A DNA stretch of 64,000 nucleotides, from NCBI GenBank assembly GCA_045646905.1, contig JAZRLP010000004.1:28018-92017 (forward strand), read 5' to 3'. A model generated the notes under the pieces. The model was not told the origin of the DNA. It did no database searches and saw only the letters and a program-made list of their open reading frames with translations. Numbering within the stretch: the stretch's first letter is position 1; every line of letters begins with the position of its first letter. This document shows positions 10,001 to 19,200 of the stretch, piece after piece. The position numbers were made by a program, and so were the translations under genes. This DNA is from RGIG4079 sp045646905 (GTDB lineage Bacteria > Bacteroidota > Bacteroidia > Bacteroidales > Muribaculaceae).

Positions 10001-12003
10001 CTACCGAGCAAGTAACACAATCAATCGACGATGAGATTTATTACTCGTTCAACCTTGCGTTAAATGCAAAGCTTCCCGAACCTTATGACAATGCTTATCT
10101 TGCATACACCAATGGCAATACGCCTGAAGTGCTACCATTCCGTGAACTTATCGACAAGTATGTGGTTGTAATGGAAGATGCAACTGGCAATTTTGAATCG
10201 ACCGACCTTCTTTCTAATAAAGCGACTCACATCACCATTGGCAACGAAAATGCTCTTGAAGGTAGTGACTGGGCGTCAATGTTATCGTCTAAAAACATTG
10301 ACAATTCATACACCAAAGAAGGCTATGGAACAACTCCTCAAGGAAACTTTATTAACCAGATAACAATAACAAATGGTATCGAGGTCTCGCAAGCCAATGC
10401 TTCAAATGGCAAAGCCGAAGGAGCTTCTCACTATAGCAATTATGCCGATTTATATAGCAAGCCATTAGTATTACATAATGTTGACCCGTCTAAATCATAT
10501 AACTTCAGATTATATCTCTCAAAATCATCGGCCGACAAAATGGATGCATGGGAAGCTTTATATCTCGACCATGCCGATGCTATTTCTAAAACAATGTTTA
10601 TTCCAAGCTCATCACTTGCATTCTCCGATGCTATGATTGTCTCCGATGAGAAGGAATATGATGGTAACACCAATGCTATAGATATGCCAATGGGAAGCCA
10701 CAACACCATAACCAATGAGGGTGCATTATTAAGCGACCCCATTCATTATCGTAGAGTGAATAATATAGTATCAGACGGCGCTTTTGGCACCCTTCATGTA
10801 ACGAGCGAAGTCGTTAATTATTGGGATATCAATTATGACATAAATTTGAGTGGGGATATTAATGTTTCATACGACAACAACATTATGAATCGCTACATGA
10901 ATAGTGAAGGATTGCTCAAAGGCATCTCAACTAAATTATCTTATCTCCCAGTAAAATTTGCCACAACCGATGTCATTGCCGAAGATGGTCGCACTCAACA
11001 TGAACCTATTGATGCCACACAAACCTACAATGCCACAGTTAAGGTTGATTATACTCGCCAGGCAAGCAATTCAATACCCGAAACGGCTGTTGAAGGTATG
11101 GCGATGGAGAATGAATATCAATTTAAAAATTCGCCTGTATTTACCGGATTGACGCTCTCTGGCGATAACATCGTAGCCAAATTATGGGAACAAAACTCAG
11201 GTCACCTCATTTATGGCTCATGGGACGACAAGGTTGATGATTACCACAGATATTACTACGATGCCTTTATGCAATTAAATTGGGACAATGACATAGACCT
11301 AAATCATGGTATCGGAGTTTATGCATCGGGGTTGGGCTGTGTCGGGCACAACAACATCAATGTTGCTCCTACTGAAATATTGAGCGATTCATGGATTGCC
11401 CAATATGGCCAAGCAGCAACAAGCACAATCAATAGCATAGGCTACATTGACTACGATGGTTCGTACTGCAATGAGAACAACTGGTCGGAAATTGCGGCAC
11501 AAAAATGCTCTTTACCCATTAAGGTTCACTATGTGTGGGGTGGTGATAACAAAATCACGAGCGACGAAACGGCAACTATCCCTGTGACATTGACTACCAA
11601 CTACCCTATATTGGTTAAATCGTCCCCTACCCTCTACATTGGAGGAGAAAATACTACTGCCACATCGCTCATTGCAACCGATGCGCCTTCTCAATGGATT
11701 GACGTTGTAACCATTCCTACAAAAACAACTGTTAGTGTAGCGGGTAAAGATATTATTACAGGCGTGGGAAATATATCGGTAGATAATAATAATTTATTCA
11801 TATACCCAAATCCAGCCAACGATTATGTCAATATAAATGCGACTGTAAATCTTAAAAGCATTAATATTTATTCTATTGACGGACAATTATTAATATCAGA
11901 AATTGTTGATACAAATAATGCCAAGATTGACATTAGCAATTTACCATCGGGCTCATATATTTTGCGCGCTGCTAACCAATCGGCACTATTGATTAAACGA
12001 TAA
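7057..12003 (+). CDS. Giant secreted beta-helix/propeller protein, array paralog 2 (longest, with unique insert)
   Basis: 1648 residues with signal peptide MKHFILAIILALCTTTISA. The N-terminal beta-helix (about 20-400) and propeller-like section (about 400-810; FDIDPETG-like MDIDPETGDIYV, GHGVKLSIVRDKNGQLW, GEPEGLTVRPDIYG) match the other paralogs but are more diverged. An Ig-like domain follows at about 830-970. Residues about 975-1560 are unique to this copy: no repeat of the second propeller seen in paralogs 3 and 4, and no recognised family. The C-terminus is a canonical T9SS type A domain (LFIYPNPANDYVNI ... LPSGSYILRA). The 86 bp between it and paralog 1 hold no -7 box, so it may be co-transcribed with that gene. 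A strong terminator follows at 12025. Confidence 0.8.
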   Translation: MKHFILAIILALCTTTISAKSFLIDSNLSTVSDELLAQHNNDGGTYALYNGKFYRIGVTAFRSFKEFTDNQTTCGVSSGDTLYVAPGQYTEDATINVAGLTILGHNANKDWTSTRDALETELQATLSIEASNIIVNGFKVTGNGRILSNAGTNSAPFSGIKVLYNYFCNSTRVRNFSQPLVEIGDRYANASAPSNTSQLRYLNCEVAHNYFYLPEGTTTTHPCGIAVCGAGGTTRVHDNYFYETGTSVLIENAQGNIHIDHNVFKDVGANTIRTATGTGDNDKKGDFGIVLYRSAYANSTNVYIQDNEFDNCQGQETLGALIRVWAGNPDKSDFVTPVNLKININRNSFKGKTSIVSSAIMKADNNSTDQAGENIILYQDNRDQYDNIIYNLQDNRYDNRLYKFAWIKLNDGRPRREIYANNFTQFILGHDYSTFGIGKWTTGDINSAVINTDVTNVASYFDDDRNTSIRQYPNSVIQSMDIDPETGDIYVLQKLGTTHNEELCNAYGLVAKEEEGLRLTRIPCIQRAVRHTSNPDRRLDQYDIDGSNCQSMQLLRAGHGVKLSIVRDKNGQLWMLTGGKGDNKGTENDISGNAVTKFKFVNGARAILTENGHSADLKRSDMSISFIEHPLGYINTYGAVDEYSRYFCFSSSKSGVRTYCIYDLDEILEGKANPKLLKEISIPKYTKPLQSTEFLNGDHPATNNEFSAIDKGFETWAYQSYAISGDYIYFLEGISDSSDNNSALIVKSGDPVIVVSIYNWRTNQYLKRYRVNYARVNRNFGEPEGLTVRPDIYGHTSMYIALADGGSGDRRTSIYRWHVNRYIQYFDKNLGYDQLTYRISGDDDNPNTLQFDNTQYSGITFTHNAPTEGLAFSASQCAEEVEAQSVTITNTGEYRYGAWDGTISGEDAGLFSVEIPKNDQFSTETVTATIKFTPDGKKREYNATLRLFSLLASSKVESNDIVIPLTATYDGPLSHGMKPQITTEQVTQSIDDEIYYSFNLALNAKLPEPYDNAYLAYTNGNTPEVLPFRELIDKYVVVMEDATGNFESTDLLSNKATHITIGNENALEGSDWASMLSSKNIDNSYTKEGYGTTPQGNFINQITITNGIEVSQANASNGKAEGASHYSNYADLYSKPLVLHNVDPSKSYNFRLYLSKSSADKMDAWEALYLDHADAISKTMFIPSSSLAFSDAMIVSDEKEYDGNTNAIDMPMGSHNTITNEGALLSDPIHYRRVNNIVSDGAFGTLHVTSEVVNYWDINYDINLSGDINVSYDNNIMNRYMNSEGLLKGISTKLSYLPVKFATTDVIAEDGRTQHEPIDATQTYNATVKVDYTRQASNSIPETAVEGMAMENEYQFKNSPVFTGLTLSGDNIVAKLWEQNSGHLIYGSWDDKVDDYHRYYYDAFMQLNWDNDIDLNHGIGVYASGLGCVGHNNINVAPTEILSDSWIAQYGQAATSTINSIGYIDYDGSYCNENNWSEIAAQKCSLPIKVHYVWGGDNKITSDETATIPVTLTTNYPILVKSSPTLYIGGENTTATSLIATDAPSQWIDVVTIPTKTTVSVAGKDIITGVGNISVDNNNLFIYPNPANDYVNINATVNLKSINIYSIDGQLLISEIVDTNNAKIDISNLPSGSYILRAANQSALLIKR

Positions 12004-12024
12004 AAAAATAGCATGCCATAGAGC

Positions 12025-12062
12025 AACACGCTGTGCTAAAAAGTGCACAGCGTGTTTTTTTT
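12025..12062 (+). terminator. Intrinsic terminator after array paralog 2
   Basis: Perfect 12-bp stem (AACACGCTGTGC at 12025-12036, GCACAGCGTGTT at 12045-12056) with an 8-nt loop, followed directly by a T-run. Confidence 0.85.
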
Positions 12063-12137
12063 ATTAAATTACTCCATTTTCTGCTCTATTTAACACACAA
12101 AATCTATAGAATAATCTATTTTAATTATATTTTTTTA

Positions 12138-12146
12138 TATATTTGC
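12138..12146 (+). promoter_or_regulatory. Putative promoter of array paralog 3
   Basis: TATATTTGC is a perfect -7 box, 32 nt before the ATG at 12179. The TTG inside this box is in frame with the gene and would give a false upstream start. Confidence 0.65.
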
Positions 12147-12178
12147 ATAAAATAATAACACAACCTAATATAATAGTC

Positions 12179-15100
12179 ATGAAAAAATTATCTATCGTTT
12201 CCCTTATTATTTTCATGTGTGGTTTATATTCTAATGCAGCCACATATCTCATTAGTAGCAAAGCCTCTACATCGGGAACTTCTATAGTTCATCAAGGCAT
12301 CACATTTACTGCCGGAAGCAATGCATTTGCCGATTTCGCATCGTTTCTTGCATCAAACATTGAGCCCAATTCCACCGTATATGTTGCTAATGGCACCTAT
12401 CAGGGAAATATTACTATTGCTACCGATGGGCTTACATTTCTAGGGAACAATGCGTTTTGCGATTGGACTGTAACCCGTGCTGACGAATCAACAATCACCG
12501 GCACAATTTACATCAAAGCTTCAAATATAACCATCAACGGTTTTAAATTCACCGAAGGGGGCCGCATTGAATCTTCTTCAGCGACAAATGCAGCGCCATT
12601 AAGCGGAATAAAAGTTTTATATAACTATTTCACCGGCTCAACCGTTAAACGTGGAGCTTCAACACCTCTTGTTGAAATCGGTAATGCAATAACCGATGCC
12701 AATGCCAATACCACTGCATCACAATGTAGATACAAAAATTGCGAGGTATCTCACAATCATTTTGAAGGAGATGCTACACACTATGCAAATTGTATAGGTT
12801 TTGGTGGAGCATTTGGCACAACAACAGTCAATGACAACTATTTTTACGATGGTGGCACAAGTGTGCATATCGACAATAGCCAAGGTACATTAAACGTAAC
12901 ACATAATAAGTTCAAAAAAGTAGGTGTCAGCACCGCATCAGCTCCCGATGGAGGTAGCAAAGGTGATTTCTGTATCTACGCAATGAGATCGGCTTACGCT
13001 AACACTACCAACTTGAATATTAAACATAACGAATTTGATGGTTGTTATGGACAAGCATCTTATTTCTCACTAATTCGTGTTTATCCAGGAGCTTCAGGTA
13101 GTGATAACTGTGTTACTCCAGTGGGCATGTCAATTAATATTAATCATAACACATTTAAGAACAAAACTTCAGGAGCCACAAACTCTGGACAACTAAATGA
13201 AAATTTCATTTTATATGCCGATAAAAGCACAACTTCTGCAGTAAAATTCAATTTAGCCGACAACCATTTCGACAATCGTTTCTACAAATTCTCATGGGTA
13301 ACATTGGCCGATGGTGCTGGACAACGTGAAGTATATTCAAATGCATACGACCAATTTAGAGTTGGTGGCGAATACACCACAATGGGAAACTCTATTATCA
13401 CAGGTACCGACATTAGCAACCATGCCAAAAACGTAACATTAGCATCTAATACCGTTCTTCAGAGTATGGATATTGATGTGAAAACTGGCGACATGTATTT
13501 CTTACAACTACTTGGGGACTCTGAAAACTCAAGTTTCTGTTCTTCTTACGGATTAAGTTCTTCTAATTGCGATGGTCTTCGTCTCACTCGCGTAATATGT
13601 ACTAAAAAAGGTACAGCATCAGACCCCACATACACCTATAGTGGCACACAATCAATGCGTATTGCAAAATCAGGACACGGTGTAAAACTTTCGGTTTGTC
13701 GCGATAAGAATGGCAAATTGTGGATGATTACTGGCGCTAAGGGTAGCGACAATGGTACAAGCAATGACCTTTCAGGCACATCTATTTCTCGATTTGAATT
13801 CGTAAGTGGAGGAGATCGCATCCTTAATGGTAGTGGCGACACTGATTCTAATGTAAAATATTTCAAACACCCAGAAGGTCTTTCAAATGCATATGGTGCT
13901 GTTGATGAAATCAACCGATACATTTGTGTTAGTTCATCAGGAAGTGGTCGACAATACTACATCTACGACCTTGATGAATACTTAGAAGGTAAAACTAGCC
14001 CAACACTCTATGGATCTGTAAAAATCTCAACTGGTGCCGACGCTATTACTGGTTCAGGAATCAGCAAAGACACAGGTTTCTGCTATTGGAGTTATCAAAG
14101 TTATGCAATTAATGGTGACTACCTATACTTCCTTGAAGGGGAAAGCCAAGAAACGTCTAAACCTGTTACATCGGGTGACCCTGTTGTTATTATAAGCACA
14201 TATAACTGGCGCACTGGACAATTCCTTCGTCGCGACCGCATTAACTATGGACGTATTAATGACACATTTGGCGAACCTGAGGCTATGACAATTCGCCTTG
14301 ATGAATATGGTAATGTCTGCACCTATCTTGGCATTGCTGTTGGTGCAAGTGGTGCTCGTAAAGCAAATGTTTTCAAATTCCACACCGACCGTCATATAGA
14401 TGACTCAGGAAATGTTATTGGTGTTGACACTGAAACCAAAATGCACCACTTCAATACTAGCCAATATTCTGGCATCACTATGACTCCAAGTGCAACAAGC
14501 ATTTCTCTCTCTGCTGCATCAACTAGCGAAACTCCTGCTCAAGAAGTTACAATCAAACGCTCTACTAAATATTTATATGGTAATTGGATTGGAACAATAA
14601 CAGGTGCTGATGGTGAAGTTTTTGATGTTACCGTTTCTGATAATACTCCTTTTACTTCATCGTTCAAAGCCACTGTTAAATTTAAGCCTAATGGACGCAA
14701 ATCGACCTACAAAGCTAATTTGAGATTGTCATCACCATTGGCTACTGACATTATTATCCCTATCTCTGCAACTTATACTGGAGAAATAACCCCTGTAGAG
14801 CCAGAACCAGAAGAACCAGTTGTAGTTACTGGATATACTCTCAAGCAAGATTGGGCTCAAACAAGTGGTCACCTCACTGCTAATACAAATACTCGTTGGG
14901 CAACAGGATTTGACGGCAAAATTTACATCAATGACCATGCCAATTCAATGTTGTATTATTGGACAAAAGATGGTTTAACCAATACTGGAATAGCATCGGC
15001 TGCGGGAACTGCTATTACAAGCGACGATGCTGGTAATATCATCGTGTCAACATCTATGTATGCAGGTGGAAACACTGCGATGAAAGTACTTCCAAAAGGT

Positions 15101-15949
15101 GGTAAATCATTCCAAGATCTCGCTCTTACAATGCCCGACGGTGTTACAGCCAATCAAATGCAATATCTCGGCAAAGCCATTGGCAATATTATGAGCGACG
15201 AAGGTGGCGCGATATTTATCTTCCCTAAAGATGCTACGGCTGTGGCTAAAATTATCGTTAAAAATGGAGCACAAACATCAGCAACAAAAATTGATGTAAC
15301 AGCAATCACTGCCGATGCTCAATCAATAGCGATTCCTCTAACCAACGACATCAACAGCAATAACATTGTTGCTCGTGTGCGTGGTGCAAATCATTTCTAC
15401 CATAATAGTGGCTCTGAATTTGTAGCATACCCCGATAATGGAATTAACACAAATCAAGGTGGTACAGTGTTTACTCTCAATAACACGCTATTTGCCGTAG
15501 AACCTATCGGCACACCTGCTTACCTTGACGGGTTCCAAGTTGTTGATCTCACAAACAACAAAGTTGTAGCTACTCATAATGCTCAATTTACGACTGCGGC
15601 AGCGGCTCCTAATGCCAACTGCATTACGGCTGAAATCACCGATGATTTAACCGCAATACTATATCAATATGTGCCAGGTCAAATCGCAGCTCAATATACA
15701 TTCTCGCTCACAACTTCTGGCATAGAGGGTATCAGTTTAGAAGCACAACCTACTATTTCAGTAGCAAACAAAGTATTGACTGTGAAAGGTGCTGAAGTTG
15801 CCGATATTATAGTTTACTCCACTACAGGTGTAATTAATGCACATCAAAGTAATAGCAATAGCATTGACCTTTCTCATCTCAATGGCATATATATTGCAAT
15901 TGCTACCGACAAAAACGGCAATCGCATCACGCATAAAGTTGTTTTATAA
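12179..15949 (+). CDS. Giant secreted beta-helix/propeller protein, array paralog 3
   Basis: 1256 residues. ATG 12179 is chosen because the longer frame begins at a TTG inside the -7 box; from 12179 the protein opens with MKKLSIVSLIIFMCGLYSNA, a signal peptide. Order: beta-helix (about 20-370), first propeller-like domain (about 370-745; MDIDVKTGDMYF, GHGVKLSVCRDKNGKLW, GEPEAMTIRLDEYG), Ig-like (about 765-865), a Pro/Glu-rich linker (TPVEPEPEEPVV), then a second propeller-like domain from residue about 885 (GYTLKQDWAQTSGHL...). It ends in a T9SS-like sorting domain (DIIVYSTTGVINAHQ, SHLNGIYIA). The second propeller is almost the same protein as in paralog 4. It stands between its own promoter and a 30-bp palindrome, so it is probably its own transcription unit. 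Ligand or substrate unknown. Confidence 0.8.
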   Translation: MKKLSIVSLIIFMCGLYSNAATYLISSKASTSGTSIVHQGITFTAGSNAFADFASFLASNIEPNSTVYVANGTYQGNITIATDGLTFLGNNAFCDWTVTRADESTITGTIYIKASNITINGFKFTEGGRIESSSATNAAPLSGIKVLYNYFTGSTVKRGASTPLVEIGNAITDANANTTASQCRYKNCEVSHNHFEGDATHYANCIGFGGAFGTTTVNDNYFYDGGTSVHIDNSQGTLNVTHNKFKKVGVSTASAPDGGSKGDFCIYAMRSAYANTTNLNIKHNEFDGCYGQASYFSLIRVYPGASGSDNCVTPVGMSININHNTFKNKTSGATNSGQLNENFILYADKSTTSAVKFNLADNHFDNRFYKFSWVTLADGAGQREVYSNAYDQFRVGGEYTTMGNSIITGTDISNHAKNVTLASNTVLQSMDIDVKTGDMYFLQLLGDSENSSFCSSYGLSSSNCDGLRLTRVICTKKGTASDPTYTYSGTQSMRIAKSGHGVKLSVCRDKNGKLWMITGAKGSDNGTSNDLSGTSISRFEFVSGGDRILNGSGDTDSNVKYFKHPEGLSNAYGAVDEINRYICVSSSGSGRQYYIYDLDEYLEGKTSPTLYGSVKISTGADAITGSGISKDTGFCYWSYQSYAINGDYLYFLEGESQETSKPVTSGDPVVIISTYNWRTGQFLRRDRINYGRINDTFGEPEAMTIRLDEYGNVCTYLGIAVGASGARKANVFKFHTDRHIDDSGNVIGVDTETKMHHFNTSQYSGITMTPSATSISLSAASTSETPAQEVTIKRSTKYLYGNWIGTITGADGEVFDVTVSDNTPFTSSFKATVKFKPNGRKSTYKANLRLSSPLATDIIIPISATYTGEITPVEPEPEEPVVVTGYTLKQDWAQTSGHLTANTNTRWATGFDGKIYINDHANSMLYYWTKDGLTNTGIASAAGTAITSDDAGNIIVSTSMYAGGNTAMKVLPKGGKSFQDLALTMPDGVTANQMQYLGKAIGNIMSDEGGAIFIFPKDATAVAKIIVKNGAQTSATKIDVTAITADAQSIAIPLTNDINSNNIVARVRGANHFYHNSGSEFVAYPDNGINTNQGGTVFTLNNTLFAVEPIGTPAYLDGFQVVDLTNNKVVATHNAQFTTAAAAPNANCITAEITDDLTAILYQYVPGQIAAQYTFSLTTSGIEGISLEAQPTISVANKVLTVKGAEVADIIVYSTTGVINAHQSNSNSIDLSHLNGIYIAIATDKNGNRITHKVVL

Positions 15950-15972
15950 TTAAATTTTATATGCATATAACG

Positions 15973-16002
15973 AGAGAGGTGAGTCAATTGACTCACCTCT
16001 CT
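15973..16002 (+). terminator. 30-bp perfect palindrome, probable terminator of array paralog 3
   Basis: The 30 bases from AGAGAGGTGAGTCAA to its exact reverse complement form a gapless palindrome centred between 15987 and 15988. It lies 24 bp after the stop. As RNA it gives a long GC-containing hairpin followed by only a weak T-rich stretch (TAATTTGAC). Confidence 0.6.
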
Positions 16003-16150
16003 TAATTTGACTATATATCGACACAAATCAGCATATCCATAGTGTTAAAATCACACTACAATAACTTCGTTGCAACTATCCATTTGTAAGCATTTTCTAC
16101 TAAATGATCTCAATTATATTATATTTATTCATATATTGAAAAACATTCAT

Positions 16151-16159
16151 TATATTTGC
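16151..16159 (+). promoter_or_regulatory. Putative promoter of array paralog 4
   Basis: TATATTTGC, a perfect -7 box, 41 nt before ATG 16201. As in paralog 3, an in-frame TTG lies within the box. Confidence 0.65.
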
Positions 16160-16200
16160 ATAATAACCCTAAGAAAATTATAACACTAATATATTTTAAT

Positions 16201-19200
16201 ATGAAGAAAATTTTTACACTAATTTTTCTATTGACGACATGCGCAATAGGAGCTAATGCTGCAACTTACTTAATTAGTAGCAAAGCAACAACTACTGGCG
16301 AAATAGTCACCTACAAAAACATTAATTTTACCGTTGGCACAACTGCTTTTGCCGACTTCAACTCATTTTTAGCTTCACAAATTGAAGAGAATTCTACTAT
16401 ATATGTTGCCGACGGTACTTATAGTGGGAACGCTACTATTACGACTCAAGGACTTACACTCCTTGGTAACAATGCTTTTTGTGATTGGACAGCTACTCGC
16501 TCAAACGAATCTACAATCACTGGCACAATTTTCGTAAATGCATCAAATGTAACAATCAACGGGTTTAAATTTACCGAAGGTGGACGCATTGAATCTTCGG
16601 TTGGCACAAATGCAGCGCCTTTAAGTGGTATCAAGGTTTTATATAACTATTTTACTGGTTCAACAGTAAAACGGTCAACATCTAATCCCCTTGTGGAAAT
16701 TGGGAATATAATAGCCAATGCTGATGCGAATTCAACAACTTCACAATGTCGTTATAAAAACTGCGAAGCATCACACAATTACTTTGAAGGAGATGCCACA
16801 CACTATCCCAACTGCATTGGTTTTGGTGGAGCATTTGGCACTACAACAGTTGTTGACAACTATTTTTACGACGGAGGAACAAGTGTATATATCGCTAACG
16901 CACAAGGCACCCTAAATATCACCCATAACGCATTTAAAAATGTAGGCAAAACCACCTATACAGCGCCCGATGGTGGCAGCAAAGGTGATTTCTGTATTGC
17001 ACTTTATCGTAGTGGATATGCTAATTCAACTACCGTCAACATCATTGCCAACGAATTTGACGGATGCTATGGTCAAACATCTTTATTCCCTCTCATTCGT
17101 GTTTTCCAAGGCAATTCGGGTGGAACCGACCAAGTTTCGCCAAAGAATTATCGAGTAAATGTAAACGAAAATACATTCAAGAACAAAACATCTACCCTAC
17201 CATCGGCAAGCCACGCTCAAGCAGGCGAAAAATTACTTCTTTATAACGACAAAGGTGGTGGTGCTGGCATCATTTTCAATCTTTCAAACAACCACTACGA
17301 CAATCGTTTCTATAAATTTGCTTGGGTAACATTGCAAGACGGACAAGGCATTCGCGAAATATATGCCGACCAATTTACCCGCTTTGATTTAGGTGGAAAA
17401 ATGTCAACATTCGGCTCAAGTGTGTTAACAGGCACCGATGTTGCCACCCATGCTTCTGGCATAACCCTCGGATCTGCTACAATCCTCCAAAGTTTTGACA
17501 TTGACCCACTTACTGGTGACATGTATTTCATTCAAAAAATGAACGGCTCTCGCATAACAAGTTATAACTCTTTATATGGTTTCCCATCTACACAAGATGG
17601 ACTAACTGTGACTCGCGTACCATGTACAAAAATCAACGGATATACCTATACTTATAGCACATCTATTCAATCAATGGAGATTGGTTATGGTGGTCATGGC
17701 ACAAATTTATGTTTCGTGCGCGACAAAAATGGTCAAGGATGGTTGTGGAGTGGAGGTAAAGCAACTGTAAAAGATGGCGATGACATCTCACAAGCAACTG
17801 CTCGTTGGAAATTTGCAAGTGGCACCGACATAAATCTTGATGGTTCAGGAAAGACAGATAGTGGAGTTAAATACTTTGATGCTTCGGGCTCTGGTTCAAA
17901 CGACTATCCCGCTTGCGACGAAAATTCACGTTACTTATGTGTAAGGACATCGGGATCGGGTGTTAACACATATCGCATTTATGATCTTGATGATGCTCTC
18001 AATGACAAACAAACATTATTAAAAACAGTAAAACTCAATAAAGGGGAATTTGCTAATTCATCTATTTCGGGCGATGCCGGGTATAACACTTGGGACTTCC
18101 AAAGTTTCGACATCAATGGCGACTACATTTATGTACTTGAAGGTTGTAGTGACGAAAATAGCGCTACTTCCGTTGCAGGTGACCCTACATTGGTAATCAC
18201 TTGCTACAACTGGCGTTCAAATGAATATTGCTATCGCACACGCCTTAACTATGCGCGCATTAACAATATTTATGGTGAACCCGAAGGGATGGTTATCCGT
18301 TTTGACCAATATGGCCATGCTAATTTATATGTTGCAGTTCCCCAAGGTGCCGCAGGTGCTCGTAAAATGAATGTTTATAAATACATCATTGACTACCACA
18401 CAGGCTATGACGAGGCAACGGCAAAAGCAACTACACAAGGTGACGATACAAAAACTACTGCCAACTTTGGTTCAGACTATCCAGCAATTTCATACACTTG
18501 CAACACCAATAGTTTAACATTCTCGGCTTCAACATTAGATGAAGCACCTTCTCAAACCGTAAAAATTACAAATGGCGAGTATATGCACGGACAATGGTAT
18601 GGAGTAATTACAGGTGAAGATGGTGATGCATTCACAGTGAGCACAGCTTCTAATAACGCATTCTCAACATCGGCAACTGCAACAGTTACATTCACTCCTA
18701 AAGCAAATAAATCAACCTACAAAGCCTACCTTCGACTATTTTCTCCTCTTGCAAGTTCAAAATCTGAATCAAACGACATCGTAATACCTATTACAGCTAC
18801 ATATACAGGAGCAAACGTTCCCGAAACGCCTACTATTAAAATAAATGCTACAAATGTATCATTATCAACCGAAGTTGGAACAGAGGTTTCTAAAGACATA
18901 TATATTCAAGGCTCTGCGTTGACCGGAAATATTATCCTTTCTCTAACTGGAACCGATGCCGACCAATTTAGCATAAGCACGAATTCCCTCTCAAGCAATG
19001 GGGGGAATGTAACCATTTATTACGACCCATCGGCAAGTGGCACTCATAAAGCTACACTCACTGCATCGGCAAACGGAGCCGAAGATGTGGAAATAACAAT
19101 ATCGGGTACTGCAAAAGATGCTCCTGCTGTTATAACTGGCTATAATCTCTCTCAAGATTGGGCTCAAACAAGTGGACACCTCACCGCAAACACCAACACT

